A stretch of 64,000 nt of DNA from NCBI RefSeq assembly GCF_028548395.1, contig NZ_JAQQLA010000007.1:186001-250000 (forward strand), written 5' to 3'. Each line of letters starts with the position of its first letter. Position 1 is the first letter of the stretch. Below, in pieces: positions 1 to 8,277 of this stretch. The position numbers were made by a program, and so were the translations under genes. Origin of the DNA: Vogesella indigofera. Its GTDB lineage: Bacteria; Pseudomonadota; Gammaproteobacteria; Burkholderiales; Chromobacteriaceae. The notes beneath the pieces were generated by a model, which was not told the DNA's origin, did no database searches, and saw nothing but the letters and a program-made list of their open reading frames with translations.

Positions 1-1972
1 CGGCACCGTCGCTGATGCTGTAGCTGAAGCTGTCACTGCCCTTGAACTTGCCGTTCGGGGTGTAGGTGATGCTGCCGTCGCTATTGAGCACCGCCTTGCC
101 ACGCGCCGGCACGCCCACGGTCTTGACCTGCAGCGGCTTGCCCTCCGGATCGTAGTCATTGCCCAGTACGACTACCCTGATGGCGATACCAACCTTGGTC
201 GCACCGCTGTCATTGACCGCTACCGGCGGCTTGTTGCTGGTGCTGGTCGTGCCGCTGGCCACCACATACGTGGCGCTGGCCGTGGCGCGATAGCTGCTGC
301 TGCCAACGTTGGCCGCAAGCACGCTGAAGCCGTAAGAGCCGGCAGCCGCCGTCGCCGCCGAGCTGACGCTCAGCGTGGTGCTGGTGCTGGCACCCGGCGC
401 CAGTGTCAGCGTCGACAGAGGCAGGCTGCTGCTCCAGCCGGCCGGCACCGTGGCCGCCAGGCTGAACTGAGAACTGCTGCAGGCACTGGAATCGGTATTG
501 GTCACGCTCAGGCTGAAGCTTGCCGCCGTGCCGGCAGCCACCGACGGGCTTTGCCCCGGCGTCAACACCACACTCGGATTGCCACGGGTGCACACCGGCT
601 GCACCGGCGTTTGCCCGCCGGTCGCCACACTCACCGTGGCACCGCTGCTGCTCAGCGACAGCAGCGAAATGCTCACCCCGCTACCGCTATCAGTGAAGGT
701 CTTGCCCACCGCCAGCGGCGAATCGCTGATGTCATCGGTGGCCGAGCTGTTCGGCGTCAGGTCGAGCAGGTCGCTGGTGTCACCGCTGTTGTCGGTACCG
801 GTACGCACCAGCACGCCATTGACCGCCTGCGGGAAGCGCGAGATGTCGCTGTCGAAGCCCAACGGCTGGCGGAACTCGACGTAGTACCAGCTCTTCTGCC
901 CGGTTGTCGCATCCACCCCCTTCAGCACCTTCAGCGCCTTGATGCCACTGCCGGCTGCCGCGTACGGCGCCAGCGTGACGGTGGTGCTACCGCTTTCCAC
1001 GGTGGCGATGGCGGGCGACAGATTGTAGTTCAGCCAGCCCAGACGCTCTTTCTGGAACGCGTTGTAATGCACGCCGCCATTACCCATGGTATCGAAGGCG
1101 TCGCCGTACTCGCTGCGGCTGCAGCTGCTGCCCAGCGTGGTCGCGCCGCAATCCAGCGAGTGCGAGTGCCACAGGCCCAGGTTGTGTCCCATCTCGTGCG
1201 TCACCACCCCGCGATACAGCGCGCCGTTCAGCCACGACGACGACGGCGAGCCGCCGACGGTCCCCATGCCGGACCAGGTGCAGGCACTGTTTTTCGGCAT
1301 CACGTAGATGCGGCGCGGATACAGCGTCAGGTCGATGCCGGCGGCCTTGGCGGCCTGGTTGGCGTAGGCGGCCACGTTGTCCGGGCTGCAGGTCTGGTTG
1401 ATCGGCAGCGTCAGCCAGCCGAAGACATTGCCGTTCAGCCACGTCTGCTGCGACGAGTTTTCCTTGATGAAATCGCTGCTGCTGCCAAACACGGTGGTGT
1501 TGGCCTGGCTCGCGGTATACGGCTGCGTCTGGTTGTCCTGGAAGTTGACCAGCAGCACCGCGGTTTTCTGTTCGCCAAAGGTATTCGGCGCGGCAAGTGC
1601 CAGCACCTGGTAGCTGGTGCTGCCGGTGCTGTCCAGCGCCAGCACATTATTGCTGAGCGAACCCTTCACCCGCACCTTGGTACCGCTCGGCTGGCGCGGG
1701 CCCTTGCCCTTGAACTTCAGCTCGACGCGGCCCTCTTCCGTCTTCAGGTAGTAGCGGTTGCCGGTGGTCTTGTCGAAGTAGTGAACGTGGATCACCTCCA
1801 GCTCACCCTCGCGCTCCACTGCAGCCGCTGCCGTCGCGGTGCCCTGGTTCTGCGGCAGGGCCTTGCTGCTCTGGGCCATGCCAGGGGCGGCAAACAGGGT
1901 CAAGACAAGTGACAACATGGTGCCGGTGCGTGCCATCAGGCGCGGCCAACCTGGCGCTGCTGCAATAGACAT
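1..1972 (-). CDS. Secreted M11/metzincin-type zinc metalloprotease with C-terminal Ig-like domains (partial)
   Basis: The frame is open from ATG at 1972, preceded by an AAAGGAAA ribosome site, to the window edge, giving 657 codons without a stop; the C-terminus lies outside. Residues 1-35 form a signal peptide ending near GMAQS. A catalytic domain follows, with HEMGHNLGLWH at residues 259-269 (three zinc-ligand histidines and the catalytic Glu) and a DTMGN Met-turn-like motif about 30 residues later. This fits gametolysin-like (M11) peptidases. After about residue 450 come Ser/Thr-rich beta-sandwich regions: an NPCBM/NEW3-like segment and then a Big/cadherin-like repeat with NDYDPEG and SDSFSYSISDG, typical of secreted adhesive or repeat proteins. 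It probably acts outside the cell on protein substrates. Family assignment is from motifs only. Two copies of the window-wide GTTGGCCGC motif lie inside it (near 305 and 1942). Confidence 0.8.
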   Translation of the reverse strand, partial: MSIAAAPGWPRLMARTGTMLSLVLTLFAAPGMAQSSKALPQNQGTATAAAAVEREGELEVIHVHYFDKTTGNRYYLKTEEGRVELKFKGKGPRQPSGTKVRVKGSLSNNVLALDSTGSTSYQVLALAAPNTFGEQKTAVLLVNFQDNQTQPYTASQANTTVFGSSSDFIKENSSQQTWLNGNVFGWLTLPINQTCSPDNVAAYANQAAKAAGIDLTLYPRRIYVMPKNSACTWSGMGTVGGSPSSSWLNGALYRGVVTHEMGHNLGLWHSHSLDCGATTLGSSCSRSEYGDAFDTMGNGGVHYNAFQKERLGWLNYNLSPAIATVESGSTTVTLAPYAAAGSGIKALKVLKGVDATTGQKSWYYVEFRQPLGFDSDISRFPQAVNGVLVRTGTDNSGDTSDLLDLTPNSSATDDISDSPLAVGKTFTDSGSGVSISLLSLSSSGATVSVATGGQTPVQPVCTRGNPSVVLTPGQSPSVAAGTAASFSLSVTNTDSSACSSSQFSLAATVPAGWSSSLPLSTLTLAPGASTSTTLSVSSAATAAAGSYGFSVLAANVGSSSYRATASATYVVASGTTSTSNKPPVAVNDSGATKVGIAIRVVVLGNDYDPEGKPLQVKTVGVPARGKAVLNSDGSITYTPNGKFKGSDSFSYSISDGA

Positions 1973-3048
1973 AATTTCCTTTCGTGTAACCCGGGCTTGT
2001 TGCCGACCGGCGGCGCCTAGCACCCTGCCCGATCCGGCAATACCCTTTTCCTGCGTGGCGGCGGCAGCCGGAAACGGCACCGCATCGTGTCCGCTCCCGG
2101 CCGCAGGCAACACGCCACAACCAAGCCTTGCTTCGTATCCGCCGATGGATCCGGCGTGCTGTCTTGATGACACCCACTACCCGCACAACAGGACGCGCCC
2201 CCTTTTTGGCATCCCGTCGCCAGGCGCTGGCGCCGGCCATTTACCTTGCTGACATCTGTTGCTTTACTTGCAACTGGTTCTTTTAAAAACAATAACCGAA
2301 AGATGTCAGATACAAACAGTCAAGTCAGTTCACATAGTCTGGCCACAAGGCCGACACCGTGATTCCACGTCCGAACCTATCGGATGACGTCGCTACTATA
2401 CATAGTTGCTGAGGAGTTACCGCCCCGTTTTTCGGCTGATTCAAAAAATAGCACGCACGATATATGTCTTTGTTTTAATTAAACAAACATCATTTCATCA
2501 ATCAGATAAATGACGGCTTTACCGGCGATATCTTTGGAAATTTTGCAACGGGTCATTCCGTTCATCTTTATCCCGTTCGAACGGCTAGCTGCGCTGAAAA
2601 CCGGGCGCAAAATACCCGCCAGCACGGCGCCAAAGCACAGCACTGCCGCCAGCCATCGGCACGGTAAAAAGCCGTGCCGGCGGCAGCGCAAGCAGATAAA
2701 CAGGGGAATGAAAACGGAGAACAGATGAAGGCGTAACCTGCATTGCCAGCGCGCGCCAGGGCCAGCGCGCAAGGCGCACACCACGATAAGCAGCAAGCAG
2801 AGCAACAGTGCCGGTGGCAAGCGCGCCACTGGCGGGGGGCAGCGAAACATCGGCGCCGGCGGCAAAGCGACAGCAATTTAACGATCCGCCGCGTTTTACA
2901 CGCTTTCGCCACCGGCAACCACGCGCAAACCCCCATGGCACGGTCATCACCAATCGGCGCGTCGCAATGCGAATAGCAAAAACAACATTAAAATCAATAA
3001 GCTGTCATTTCAAACATGCCAAAAGCGCATATTTTTTTAAAAACAGGC
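1973..3048. other. Gene-poor region of about 1.1 kb
   Basis: No convincing gene is seen. Several short overlapping open frames exist on the minus strand between 2479 and 2953, but none has a ribosome site plus a recognisable domain, and three frames overlap the same bases. The stretch 2290-2520 is clearly more AT-rich than its surroundings. It probably holds the promoter of the metalloprotease (minus strand) near 2000-2350. A decayed small membrane-protein gene at 2479-2953 cannot be excluded. Confidence 0.4.
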
Positions 3049-3077
3049 TTGACGCGGTCAAAAGCAGACGTTAAAGT
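3049..3077 (+). promoter_or_regulatory. Sigma-70 promoter for the tRNA pair
   Basis: TTGACG at 3049-3054 and TAAAGT at 3072-3077 are separated by 17 bases, and transcription would start about 35 bases before tRNA-Ala. The -35 matches 5 of 6 consensus bases and the -10 matches 4 of 6. Confidence 0.6.
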
Positions 3078-3118
3078 GCACGCCAATTCGTGATGCAGCA
3101 CTGTGACACGAAGCCAGT

Positions 3119-3194
<76 letters not shown>

Positions 3195-3199
3195 CTTCA

Positions 3200-3274
3200 G
3201 TCCCTATAGTTTAGCGGTTAGAACACTGCCCTTTCACGGCGGCGGCCGGGGTTCGATTCCCCGTGGGGACGCCA
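3200..3274 (+). tRNA. tRNA-Glu (anticodon TTC)
   Basis: This is a 75-nt cloverleaf starting GTCCCTA and ending TGGGGAC-G-CCA. The anticodon loop CTTTCAC carries TTC and the T arm has GGTTCGATTCC. A strong terminator follows within 10 bases. Confidence 0.95.
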
Positions 3275-3281
3275 GAATATG

Positions 3282-3312
3282 AAAAGCCCGTTACCTCGGT
3301 AACGGGCTTTTT
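3282..3312 (+). terminator. Intrinsic terminator of the tRNA transcript
   Basis: The stem GCCCGTTAC/GTAACGGGC has a CTCG loop and is followed by TTTTT. An A-run precedes it. Confidence 0.9.
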
Positions 3313-3461
3313 GCATTGGCGGCCAACCTTGGCCGTACCCCGCCCTCCTGCTCCAGGTACGAATCACGCGGCAAAAACGGCATCGGCTGTGGCGATGGTT
3401 TGCCCGCCATTTTGCCGGCAGCGTACAATAGCCGTTTTTCCGTATTCGCTGGCCAGCCAAC

Positions 3462-4847
3462 ATGATCCGCACTCGCTTTGCCCCCAGCCCGACCGGCTTC
3501 CTGCACATCGGCGGTGTCCGCACCGCGCTGTTCTCCTGGGCGTTTGCCCGCAAACACGGCGGCACCTTCGTGCTGCGCATCGAAGACACTGACCTAGAGC
3601 GCTCGACCCCGGAATCGGTCAAAGCCATCCTCGACGGCATGCACTGGGTCGGCCTCGACTACGACGAAGGCCCGTTCTACCAGACGCAGCGCTTTGACCG
3701 TTACAAGGAAGTGATCCAGCAACTGCTGGCATCTGGCCACGCCTACCCGTGCTACTGCAGCAAGGACGAGCTGGAAGCGCTGCGTGCGCAGCAGGAAGCC
3801 AACGGCGAGAAGCCGCGCTATGACCGCCGCTGGCGCCCGGAAGCCGGCAAGACCCTGCCGCCGCCACCGGCCGGCGTGCAGCCGGTGATCCGCTTCAAGA
3901 ACCCGCTGGATGGCGTGGTGGCGTGGGATGACGCGGTCAAGGGCCGTATCGAATTCGCCAACACCGAACTGGACGACCTGATCATCGCCCGTCCGGACGG
4001 CAGCCCGACCTACAACTTCTGCGTGGTGGTCGACGACTGGGACATGAACATCACCCACGTGATCCGCGGCGACGACCACGTCAACAACACCCCGCGCCAG
4101 ATCAACATCCTCAAGGCGCTGAACGCACCGCTGCCGGTGTACGGCCACCTGCCGATGATCCTCAACGAGGACGGCCAGAAGATGTCCAAGCGCCGCGACG
4201 CGGTGAGCGTGGTGGACTACGCAGACAAGGGCATCCTGCCAGAAGCGCTGCTGAACTACCTGGCGCGCCTGGGCTGGGGCCACGGCGACGACGAACTGTT
4301 CGACATGACCCAGTTCGTGGAATGGTTCACGCTGGAAGCGGTCAGCGGCTCGCCTAGCCGCTTCAACCACGAGAAATTCCTGTGGCTGAACGCGCAGTAC
4401 ATCAAGGCCGCCGACAACGCGCGCCTGGCCGAGCTGATCGCCGGCCGCCTGGCTGCGGCCAACGTTGACACCACCGCCGGCCCGGCGCTGGCTGACGTGA
4501 TCGCACTGGTGAAAGAGCGGGTGCAGGATCTCAACGCGCTGGCCGTGGAAGTGGACTACTTCTACGCCAAGCGCGAGCCTGCCGCCGCCGACATCGACAA
4601 GCACCTGTCCGCCGACAGCCACGCGCGCATGCTGCGCTTTGCCGAGCGTCTGGCAGCACTGGACAGCTGGACCGCCGAGAGCATCCACGAGCTGTTCAAG
4701 CCGTTCTGCGCCGACGAGGGCATCAAGATGGGCCAGCTGGGCATGCCGCTGCGCGTGCTGGTGTGCGGCACCGCGCAAACGCCATCGGTGGACGCCGTGC
4801 TGGCGCTGATCGGCAAGGACGAGGTGCTGCGCCGCATGCGCGGCTAA
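3462..4847 (+). CDS. gltX: Glutamyl-tRNA synthetase
   Basis: This 461-residue class I aminoacyl-tRNA synthetase charges tRNA-Glu with glutamate in the cytoplasm. HIGG is at residues 15-18 (inside [11 protein letters not shown]) and KMSKR at 240-244; these are the two ATP-binding signatures. A Cys-containing [12 protein letters not shown] segment near residue 90-100 lies in the GluRS insertion. Length is normal for the family (about 460-500). The ATG at 3462 has no clear Shine-Dalgarno sequence. The gene lies just downstream of its own substrate tRNA-Glu, separated by a terminator, and ends in its own terminator at 4878. One motif copy (TGCGGCCAACGTT, 4454-4466) is inside the coding sequence. 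Confidence 0.97.
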   Translation: MIRTRFAPSPTGFLHIGGVRTALFSWAFARKHGGTFVLRIEDTDLERSTPESVKAILDGMHWVGLDYDEGPFYQTQRFDRYKEVIQQLLASGHAYPCYCSKDELEALRAQQEANGEKPRYDRRWRPEAGKTLPPPPAGVQPVIRFKNPLDGVVAWDDAVKGRIEFANTELDDLIIARPDGSPTYNFCVVVDDWDMNITHVIRGDDHVNNTPRQINILKALNAPLPVYGHLPMILNEDGQKMSKRRDAVSVVDYADKGILPEALLNYLARLGWGHGDDELFDMTQFVEWFTLEAVSGSPSRFNHEKFLWLNAQYIKAADNARLAELIAGRLAAANVDTTAGPALADVIALVKERVQDLNALAVEVDYFYAKREPAAADIDKHLSADSHARMLRFAERLAALDSWTAESIHELFKPFCADEGIKMGQLGMPLRVLVCGTAQTPSVDAVLALIGKDEVLRRMRG

Positions 4848-4877
4848 GCCAGCGCCCCGCCGCTGACGCGCAACACA

Positions 4878-4903
4878 AAGCCCCGCCAGTGCGGGGCTTT
4901 TTT
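4878..4903 (+). terminator. Intrinsic terminator of gltX
   Basis: AAAGCCCCGC, a CAGT loop and GCGGGGCTTTTTT form a strong hairpin with a T-run. Directly after it, TGCGGCCA-AGGT-TGGCCGCA at 4909-4928 makes a second hairpin from the window-wide motif. Confidence 0.92.
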
Positions 4904-4937
4904 GCGGCTGCGGCCAAGGTTGGCCGCAACAAGTTTA

Positions 4938-5079
4938 GGGCGCCTCGAAAAGCCCTGGTTTCCAAGCGAGACAAGGTGCGAGCGAAAAATTCTGACGTTG
5001 CATATGGTTGATATGTAAGGAGGAATTTTACGTGAGCAACGCCATATCGCAACGAAAGCAGGGGTTTTTCGAGGTGCCC
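4938..5079. mobile_element. 142-bp inverted-repeat (MITE/Correia-like) element, copy 1
   Basis: The ends are imperfect inverted repeats of about 22 bases (left GGGCGCCTCGAAAAGCCCTG; the complement of the right end reads GGGCACCTCGAAAAACCCCTG). The tetranucleotide TTTA occurs directly outside both ends (4934-4937 and 5080-5083), as a target-site duplication would. The interior carries AGCGAGACAAGG and AACGCCATATCGC, shared with copies at 13830 and 56464. No protein is encoded. The right end abuts the stop codon of the next minus-strand gene. Confidence 0.7.
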
Positions 5080-5080
5080 T

Positions 5081-5416
5081 TTATTCTTCCACCGTTACCA
5101 CCGCGTCGTGATTCATGCGCGCCAGCATCGCCCACGCCGCCGCCAGCTCGCCGGCGCCGACGTGCGACACATCCAGCACGTATTCCTTGTGACTGCTGAG
5201 CAGCACCACGCAGGCACTGCCCCACACTACCGACAGCAGCCGCTCGTTGGGATCATCATCGTCCGAACTCACCACGATGCCGTGCTCGTCCGCCGACAGC
5301 CGGTCATCGACATGGCGCGACAGCACCAGACTGTTGCTGGCATACCGGCCGAGGGAAAAATCGAGACTAAGGCCATCGCCGTCATCGGCGGCAATGGAAG
5401 AAACAAACTGGCTCAT
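5081..5416 (-). CDS. Small acidic protein of unknown function
   Basis: This 111-residue product starts MSQFVSSIAADDGDG and ends DAVVTVEE. I do not recognise the family. It is acidic (an SSDDDDPNE stretch in the middle), has no signal peptide or membrane segment, and alternates beta-like and helical stretches, as expected of a small cytoplasmic protein. ATG at 5416 is chosen because an AGGA lies about 10 bases upstream and upstream frame extension into the terminator at 5513 is unlikely. It stands alone between the gltX-side element and the metQ terminator. It is probably a lineage-specific gene. Confidence 0.6.
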   Translation of the reverse strand: MSQFVSSIAADDGDGLSLDFSLGRYASNSLVLSRHVDDRLSADEHGIVVSSDDDDPNERLLSVVWGSACVVLLSSHKEYVLDVSHVGAGELAAAWAMLARMNHDAVVTVEE

Positions 5417-5512
5417 GGCGGGGTCCTGCGGGCATTGACGATGATAGACATCATAGCGCGGGCCGCAGCGTACTGCAGCCGCGCGACCTGCGGCCAACCT
5501 TGACCTCAGGCG

Positions 5513-5541
5513 AAAAAAAATGGCGGATCGCAGGATCCGCC
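5513..5541 (-). terminator. Intrinsic terminator of metNIQ
   Basis: On the minus strand the stem is GGCGGATC/GATCCGCC with a CCTG-type loop, then A and eight T. It lies 84 bases after the metQ stop. Confidence 0.93.
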
Positions 5542-5624
5542 GAGCAGCCTTGAATGCCAGGAGTGTTTCAAGGAAATCCGCCGCGCCGCATGGCCCACAG
5601 GCCACCACGGCGCGGATAAAACGC

Positions 5625-6434
5625 TTACTTCCAGTTGGCCGGGAACTTGTAGCCGGCAAACTTCTGTTTCGCCCAGGCACGGAAGGCCGGCGAGTTGTAG
5701 GCGGCGATCACGTCCTTGGCCCACGGCTTGTTGACGTCAGCCGCACGCACCACACCCCAGTTGACGTAGGCATAGCTCTTTTCCTGGTACACGGCTTCGG
5801 TCAGCTTGATGCCGGAGCTCACGGCGTAGTTGCCGTTCACCACCGCGAAGTCAACATCGGCACGCGAGCGCGGCAGTTGCGCGGCTTCCAGCGGCACGAT
5901 CTTGATCTTCTTGACGTTGACTTCGATGTCCTTTTCCGACGCGGTCAGCGGGTTGATGCCCTTCTTCAGCTTGACCCAGCCCAGATCGTTCAGCATCACC
6001 AGCGCGCGGGCGAAGTTGGACGGATCGTTCGGTGCTGCCAGGGTGCTGCCGACTTTCACGTCCTTCAGCGACTTCAGCTTGCCGGCGTAGATGCCCAGTG
6101 GCGCGGTCGGCACCTGGAACACTTCTTTCAGCTGCAGCTTGTTTTCGCGGGCGAAATTGTCGAGGTAAGGCTTGTGCTGGAACACGTTGACGTCCAGCGA
6201 GCCTTCCTGCAGCGCCAGGTTAGGACGCACGTAGTCGGTGAATTCCACCAGTTTCACGCTGTAGCCCTGCTTTTCCAGCAGCGGCTTGATCTGTTGTTTC
6301 ACCTGGTCGCCGAAGTCGCCAACGGTGGTACCGATGACGATTTCCTTTTTCGCCGGGTCGGCAGCGTAAACGTTGGCCGCAGCGGTCAGGCCGATGGCGG
6401 CAACAGCGATGGATTTCAGTACGAGTCTGCGCAT
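5625..6434 (-). CDS. metQ: Methionine ABC transporter substrate-binding protein
   Basis: This 269-residue NlpA/MetQ-family protein is the extracytoplasmic methionine receptor that delivers substrate to MetN-MetI. It shows the family segments KEIVIGTTVGDFGDQ, VKLVEFTDYVRPN, LDVNVFQHKPYLD and the C-terminal WAKQKFAGYKFP. ATG at 6434 follows AAGGAG with ideal spacing; an upstream extension is possible but unlikely. The N-terminus MRRLVLKSIAVAAIGLTAAA looks like a signal peptide cleaved after VYA. There is no lipobox cysteine, so this protein is probably soluble in the periplasm and not a lipoprotein as E. coli MetQ is. It is the last gene of the metN-metI-metQ operon. Confidence 0.95.
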   Translation of the reverse strand: MRRLVLKSIAVAAIGLTAAANVYAADPAKKEIVIGTTVGDFGDQVKQQIKPLLEKQGYSVKLVEFTDYVRPNLALQEGSLDVNVFQHKPYLDNFARENKLQLKEVFQVPTAPLGIYAGKLKSLKDVKVGSTLAAPNDPSNFARALVMLNDLGWVKLKKGINPLTASEKDIEVNVKKIKIVPLEAAQLPRSRADVDFAVVNGNYAVSSGIKLTEAVYQEKSYAYVNWGVVRAADVNKPWAKDVIAAYNSPAFRAWAKQKFAGYKFPANWK

Positions 6435-6509
6435 GGTGTTCTCCTTGTGAGAGGCTTTGTCCAATGGCGTGGCGTCTGCGTGAACGCCCGCCGCTTTAAA
6501 TTAGGGTGC

Positions 6510-7199
6510 TTAACGTTTGTCGAGGCGGGCCGCGAGGTGGTTGCCGGCAAACTGGATGATCTGCACGATCACCACCAGCAGCAGCACCATCGCTACCATC
6601 ACTTCGGTCTGGAAGCGGTAGTAGCCGTAACGGATGGCCAGGTCACCGATGCCGCCGCCGCCAACCACGCCGGCCACCGCCGAGTAGCTGAGGAAGCTGA
6701 TGGTGAGGATGGTCAGGCTGGAGATCAGGCCGGCACGGGCCTCGCCCAGCAACACCTTCCAGATGATCTGTGCCGGGCTGGCGCCCATCGCCTCGGCGGC
6801 CTCGATCACGCCGCGCGGGATCTCGCGCAGCGTCTGCTCCACCAGCCGCGCAAAGTACGGGATGGCGGCAAACGACAGCGGCACCGCAGCAGCGATCGGG
6901 CCGATGGTGGAGCCGACCAGCACACGCGTCAGCGGCACCAGCGACACCATCAGGATGATGAACGGGAAGGAGCGCACCAGGTTGACGAACCAGCCGACCA
7001 CGCCGTTAACGAAGCGATTGGCGAACAGCTGCCCCGGCTGGGTCAGGTACAGCAGGATGCCGAGCGGGCCGCCGACCACGATGGCGACGGTCAGGCCGAT
7101 GGCCAGCATCAGCCCGGTTTCCGCGCTGGCTTGCCAGATTTCCGGCGCCAGATCTGACAGGTTGGCCAGTGCCTGGGCAAAAGTCAGTTGTTCATCCAT
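6510..7199 (-). CDS. metI: Methionine ABC transporter permease
   Basis: The product is 229 residues with five to six predicted membrane helices. It carries the binding-protein-dependent permease EAA loop (EAAEAMGASPAQIIWKVLL, about residues 135-155), which contacts MetN, and the family ending AVAGVVGGGGIGDLAIRYGY. It forms the membrane channel of the D/L-methionine importer. Its ATG follows the metN stop with no gap (TAAATG), which implies translational coupling. Length matches MetI (about 217-230). Confidence 0.95.
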   Translation of the reverse strand: MDEQLTFAQALANLSDLAPEIWQASAETGLMLAIGLTVAIVVGGPLGILLYLTQPGQLFANRFVNGVVGWFVNLVRSFPFIILMVSLVPLTRVLVGSTIGPIAAAVPLSFAAIPYFARLVEQTLREIPRGVIEAAEAMGASPAQIIWKVLLGEARAGLISSLTILTISFLSYSAVAGVVGGGGIGDLAIRYGYYRFQTEVMVAMVLLLVVIVQIIQFAGNHLAARLDKR

Positions 7200-7937
7200 T
7201 TATGCGGCCTCCAGCAGCGATTTGGCCAGCGCCGAGCGCGCCGCGACCTGTTTGTCGGTGACTTCCAGCAGCTCGACCACTTCGCCGGCGTCGAGCAGCG
7301 CGGCACGGTGGCAGATGGAGCGGATGACGTGCATTTCGTGGGTCACGATCACCACGGTGACGCCGAAGCGGGCATTGATGCCCTGCAGGCAGTCGAGAAT
7401 CGACTGCGTGGTCTTCGGATCCAGCGCCGAGGTCGGCTCGTCGGCCAGGATCACATGCGGACGCGGCGCCAGCGCACGGGCGATGCCGACACGCTGCTTC
7501 TGGCCGCCGGACAGCTGTGCCGGATAGTGGCCGGCACGGTCGGCGAGGCCGACGATGTCCAGGCACTCCGCCACGCGCTGATCAATATCCGCGCGGCTCC
7601 AGCCGGCGATCTCCAGCGGAAAAGCAATGTTGGCCGCCACGGTGCGGTTGGCCATCAGGTTGAACTGCTGGAACACCATGCCGATATTCTGGCGCGCGCG
7701 GCGCAGCTCGGCGGCAGACAGGCCGGTCAGATCACGGCCGTCAACATTGACGCTGCCGTGGTCGGGGCGTTCCAGCAGGTTGATCAGTCGCAGCAGCGTC
7801 GATTTGCCGGCGCCGGAAAACCCGATCAGGCCGAAAATCTCGCCCGCCTTGATATGGAGGGTGGTGTCGCGCACGGCGTCAAACCAGCCGCCTTCAGGGC
7901 GACGGAAGCGCTTGTGTACGTTTTTGAGGTGAATCAT
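7200..7937 (-). CDS. metN: Methionine ABC transporter ATP-binding protein
   Basis: This 245-residue ABC ATPase powers methionine import. The Walker A is GFSGAGKS, the signature LSGGQKQRVGIARAL, the Walker B VILADEPTSALD, and the H-loop VTHEMHV. The start is MIHLKNVHKRF at 7937, which has GGAG about 9 bases upstream; longer open-frame versions would run through the regulatory hairpin. It is shorter than E. coli MetN (343), so the C-terminal methionine-sensing ACT/C2 domain appears to be absent and feedback by methionine binding is not expected. Control probably acts on RNA through the upstream riboswitch. Confidence 0.93.
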   Translation of the reverse strand: MIHLKNVHKRFRRPEGGWFDAVRDTTLHIKAGEIFGLIGFSGAGKSTLLRLINLLERPDHGSVNVDGRDLTGLSAAELRRARQNIGMVFQQFNLMANRTVAANIAFPLEIAGWSRADIDQRVAECLDIVGLADRAGHYPAQLSGGQKQRVGIARALAPRPHVILADEPTSALDPKTTQSILDCLQGINARFGVTVVIVTHEMHVIRSICHRAALLDAGEVVELLEVTDKQVAARSALAKSLLEAA

Positions 7938-7953
7938 CCTGGACTCCGAAGCA

Positions 7954-7988
7954 ATAAAGCCCGCCGGGTTTGCGCTGGCGGGCTTTAT
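7954..7988 (-). terminator. Leader terminator hairpin upstream of metN
   Basis: A perfect 12-bp stem (ATAAAGCCCGCC/GGCGGGCTTTAT) with an 11-base loop ends 16 bases before the metN ATG. The 3' arm ends in a short T-containing tract (TTTATTG), so termination may be only partial. It sits 50 bases downstream of the riboswitch and may be its expression platform. Confidence 0.65.
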
Positions 7989-8039
7989 CACGTGGAATCT
8001 TCGGTATCGAAAATTGGGAGAATCGTTTGATAAAACAAT

Positions 8040-8090
8040 CCCCACGCTTTAGCTGTTTTACGCCCGCAAGCTGTGTTCAAATCGGCGTTA
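8040..8090 (-). promoter_or_regulatory. SAM-II-like (metA-type) riboswitch aptamer
   Basis: On the minus strand a 5-bp P1 stem (ACGCC at 8088-8084, GGCGT at 8064-8060) encloses the conserved-looking loop GATTTGA and GCTTGC. It is followed by TAAA and AGCTAAAG, the 3' strand of the SAM-II pseudoknot. This order of short conserved words is what I know of the SAM-II class, which precedes methionine genes in proteobacteria. It lies about 100 bases before metN, the expected target. A covariance-model search was not possible here. Confidence 0.72.
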
Positions 8091-8108
8091 ATCAAGTTGT
8101 TGTACACA

Positions 8109-8137
8109 ATTGAACAATATACATTCGTTTGTGTCAA
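8109..8137 (-). promoter_or_regulatory. Probable sigma-70 promoter of metNIQ
   Basis: TTGACA (complement of 8132-8137) and TTCAAT (complement of 8109-8114) are 17 bases apart. They would start a transcript about 10 bases ahead of the riboswitch. The -35 is perfect; the -10 matches 4 of 6. Confidence 0.5.
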
Positions 8138-8277
8138 TCGCTGCGATGCACCATATTACTCTTATGTCGCAAAATTGCAAACATTAGTTTTAATATAACT
8201 TTCAGCAATTTAAATATTGTATCCAGTGCCAGACACTGGCAGTGGCCGCCGACACGCGATCACGCTGCCATCTGCCC

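Noticed and set aside
2479..2953. Three overlapping small open frames on the minus strand
   Set aside because: They overlap in different frames and none has a ribosome site or domain; not called as a gene, only mentioned as a possible remnant.
5520..7157. Long plus-strand open frame opposite metQ and metI
   Set aside because: It is antisense to two clear genes, has no domain or ribosome site, and reflects high third-position GC.
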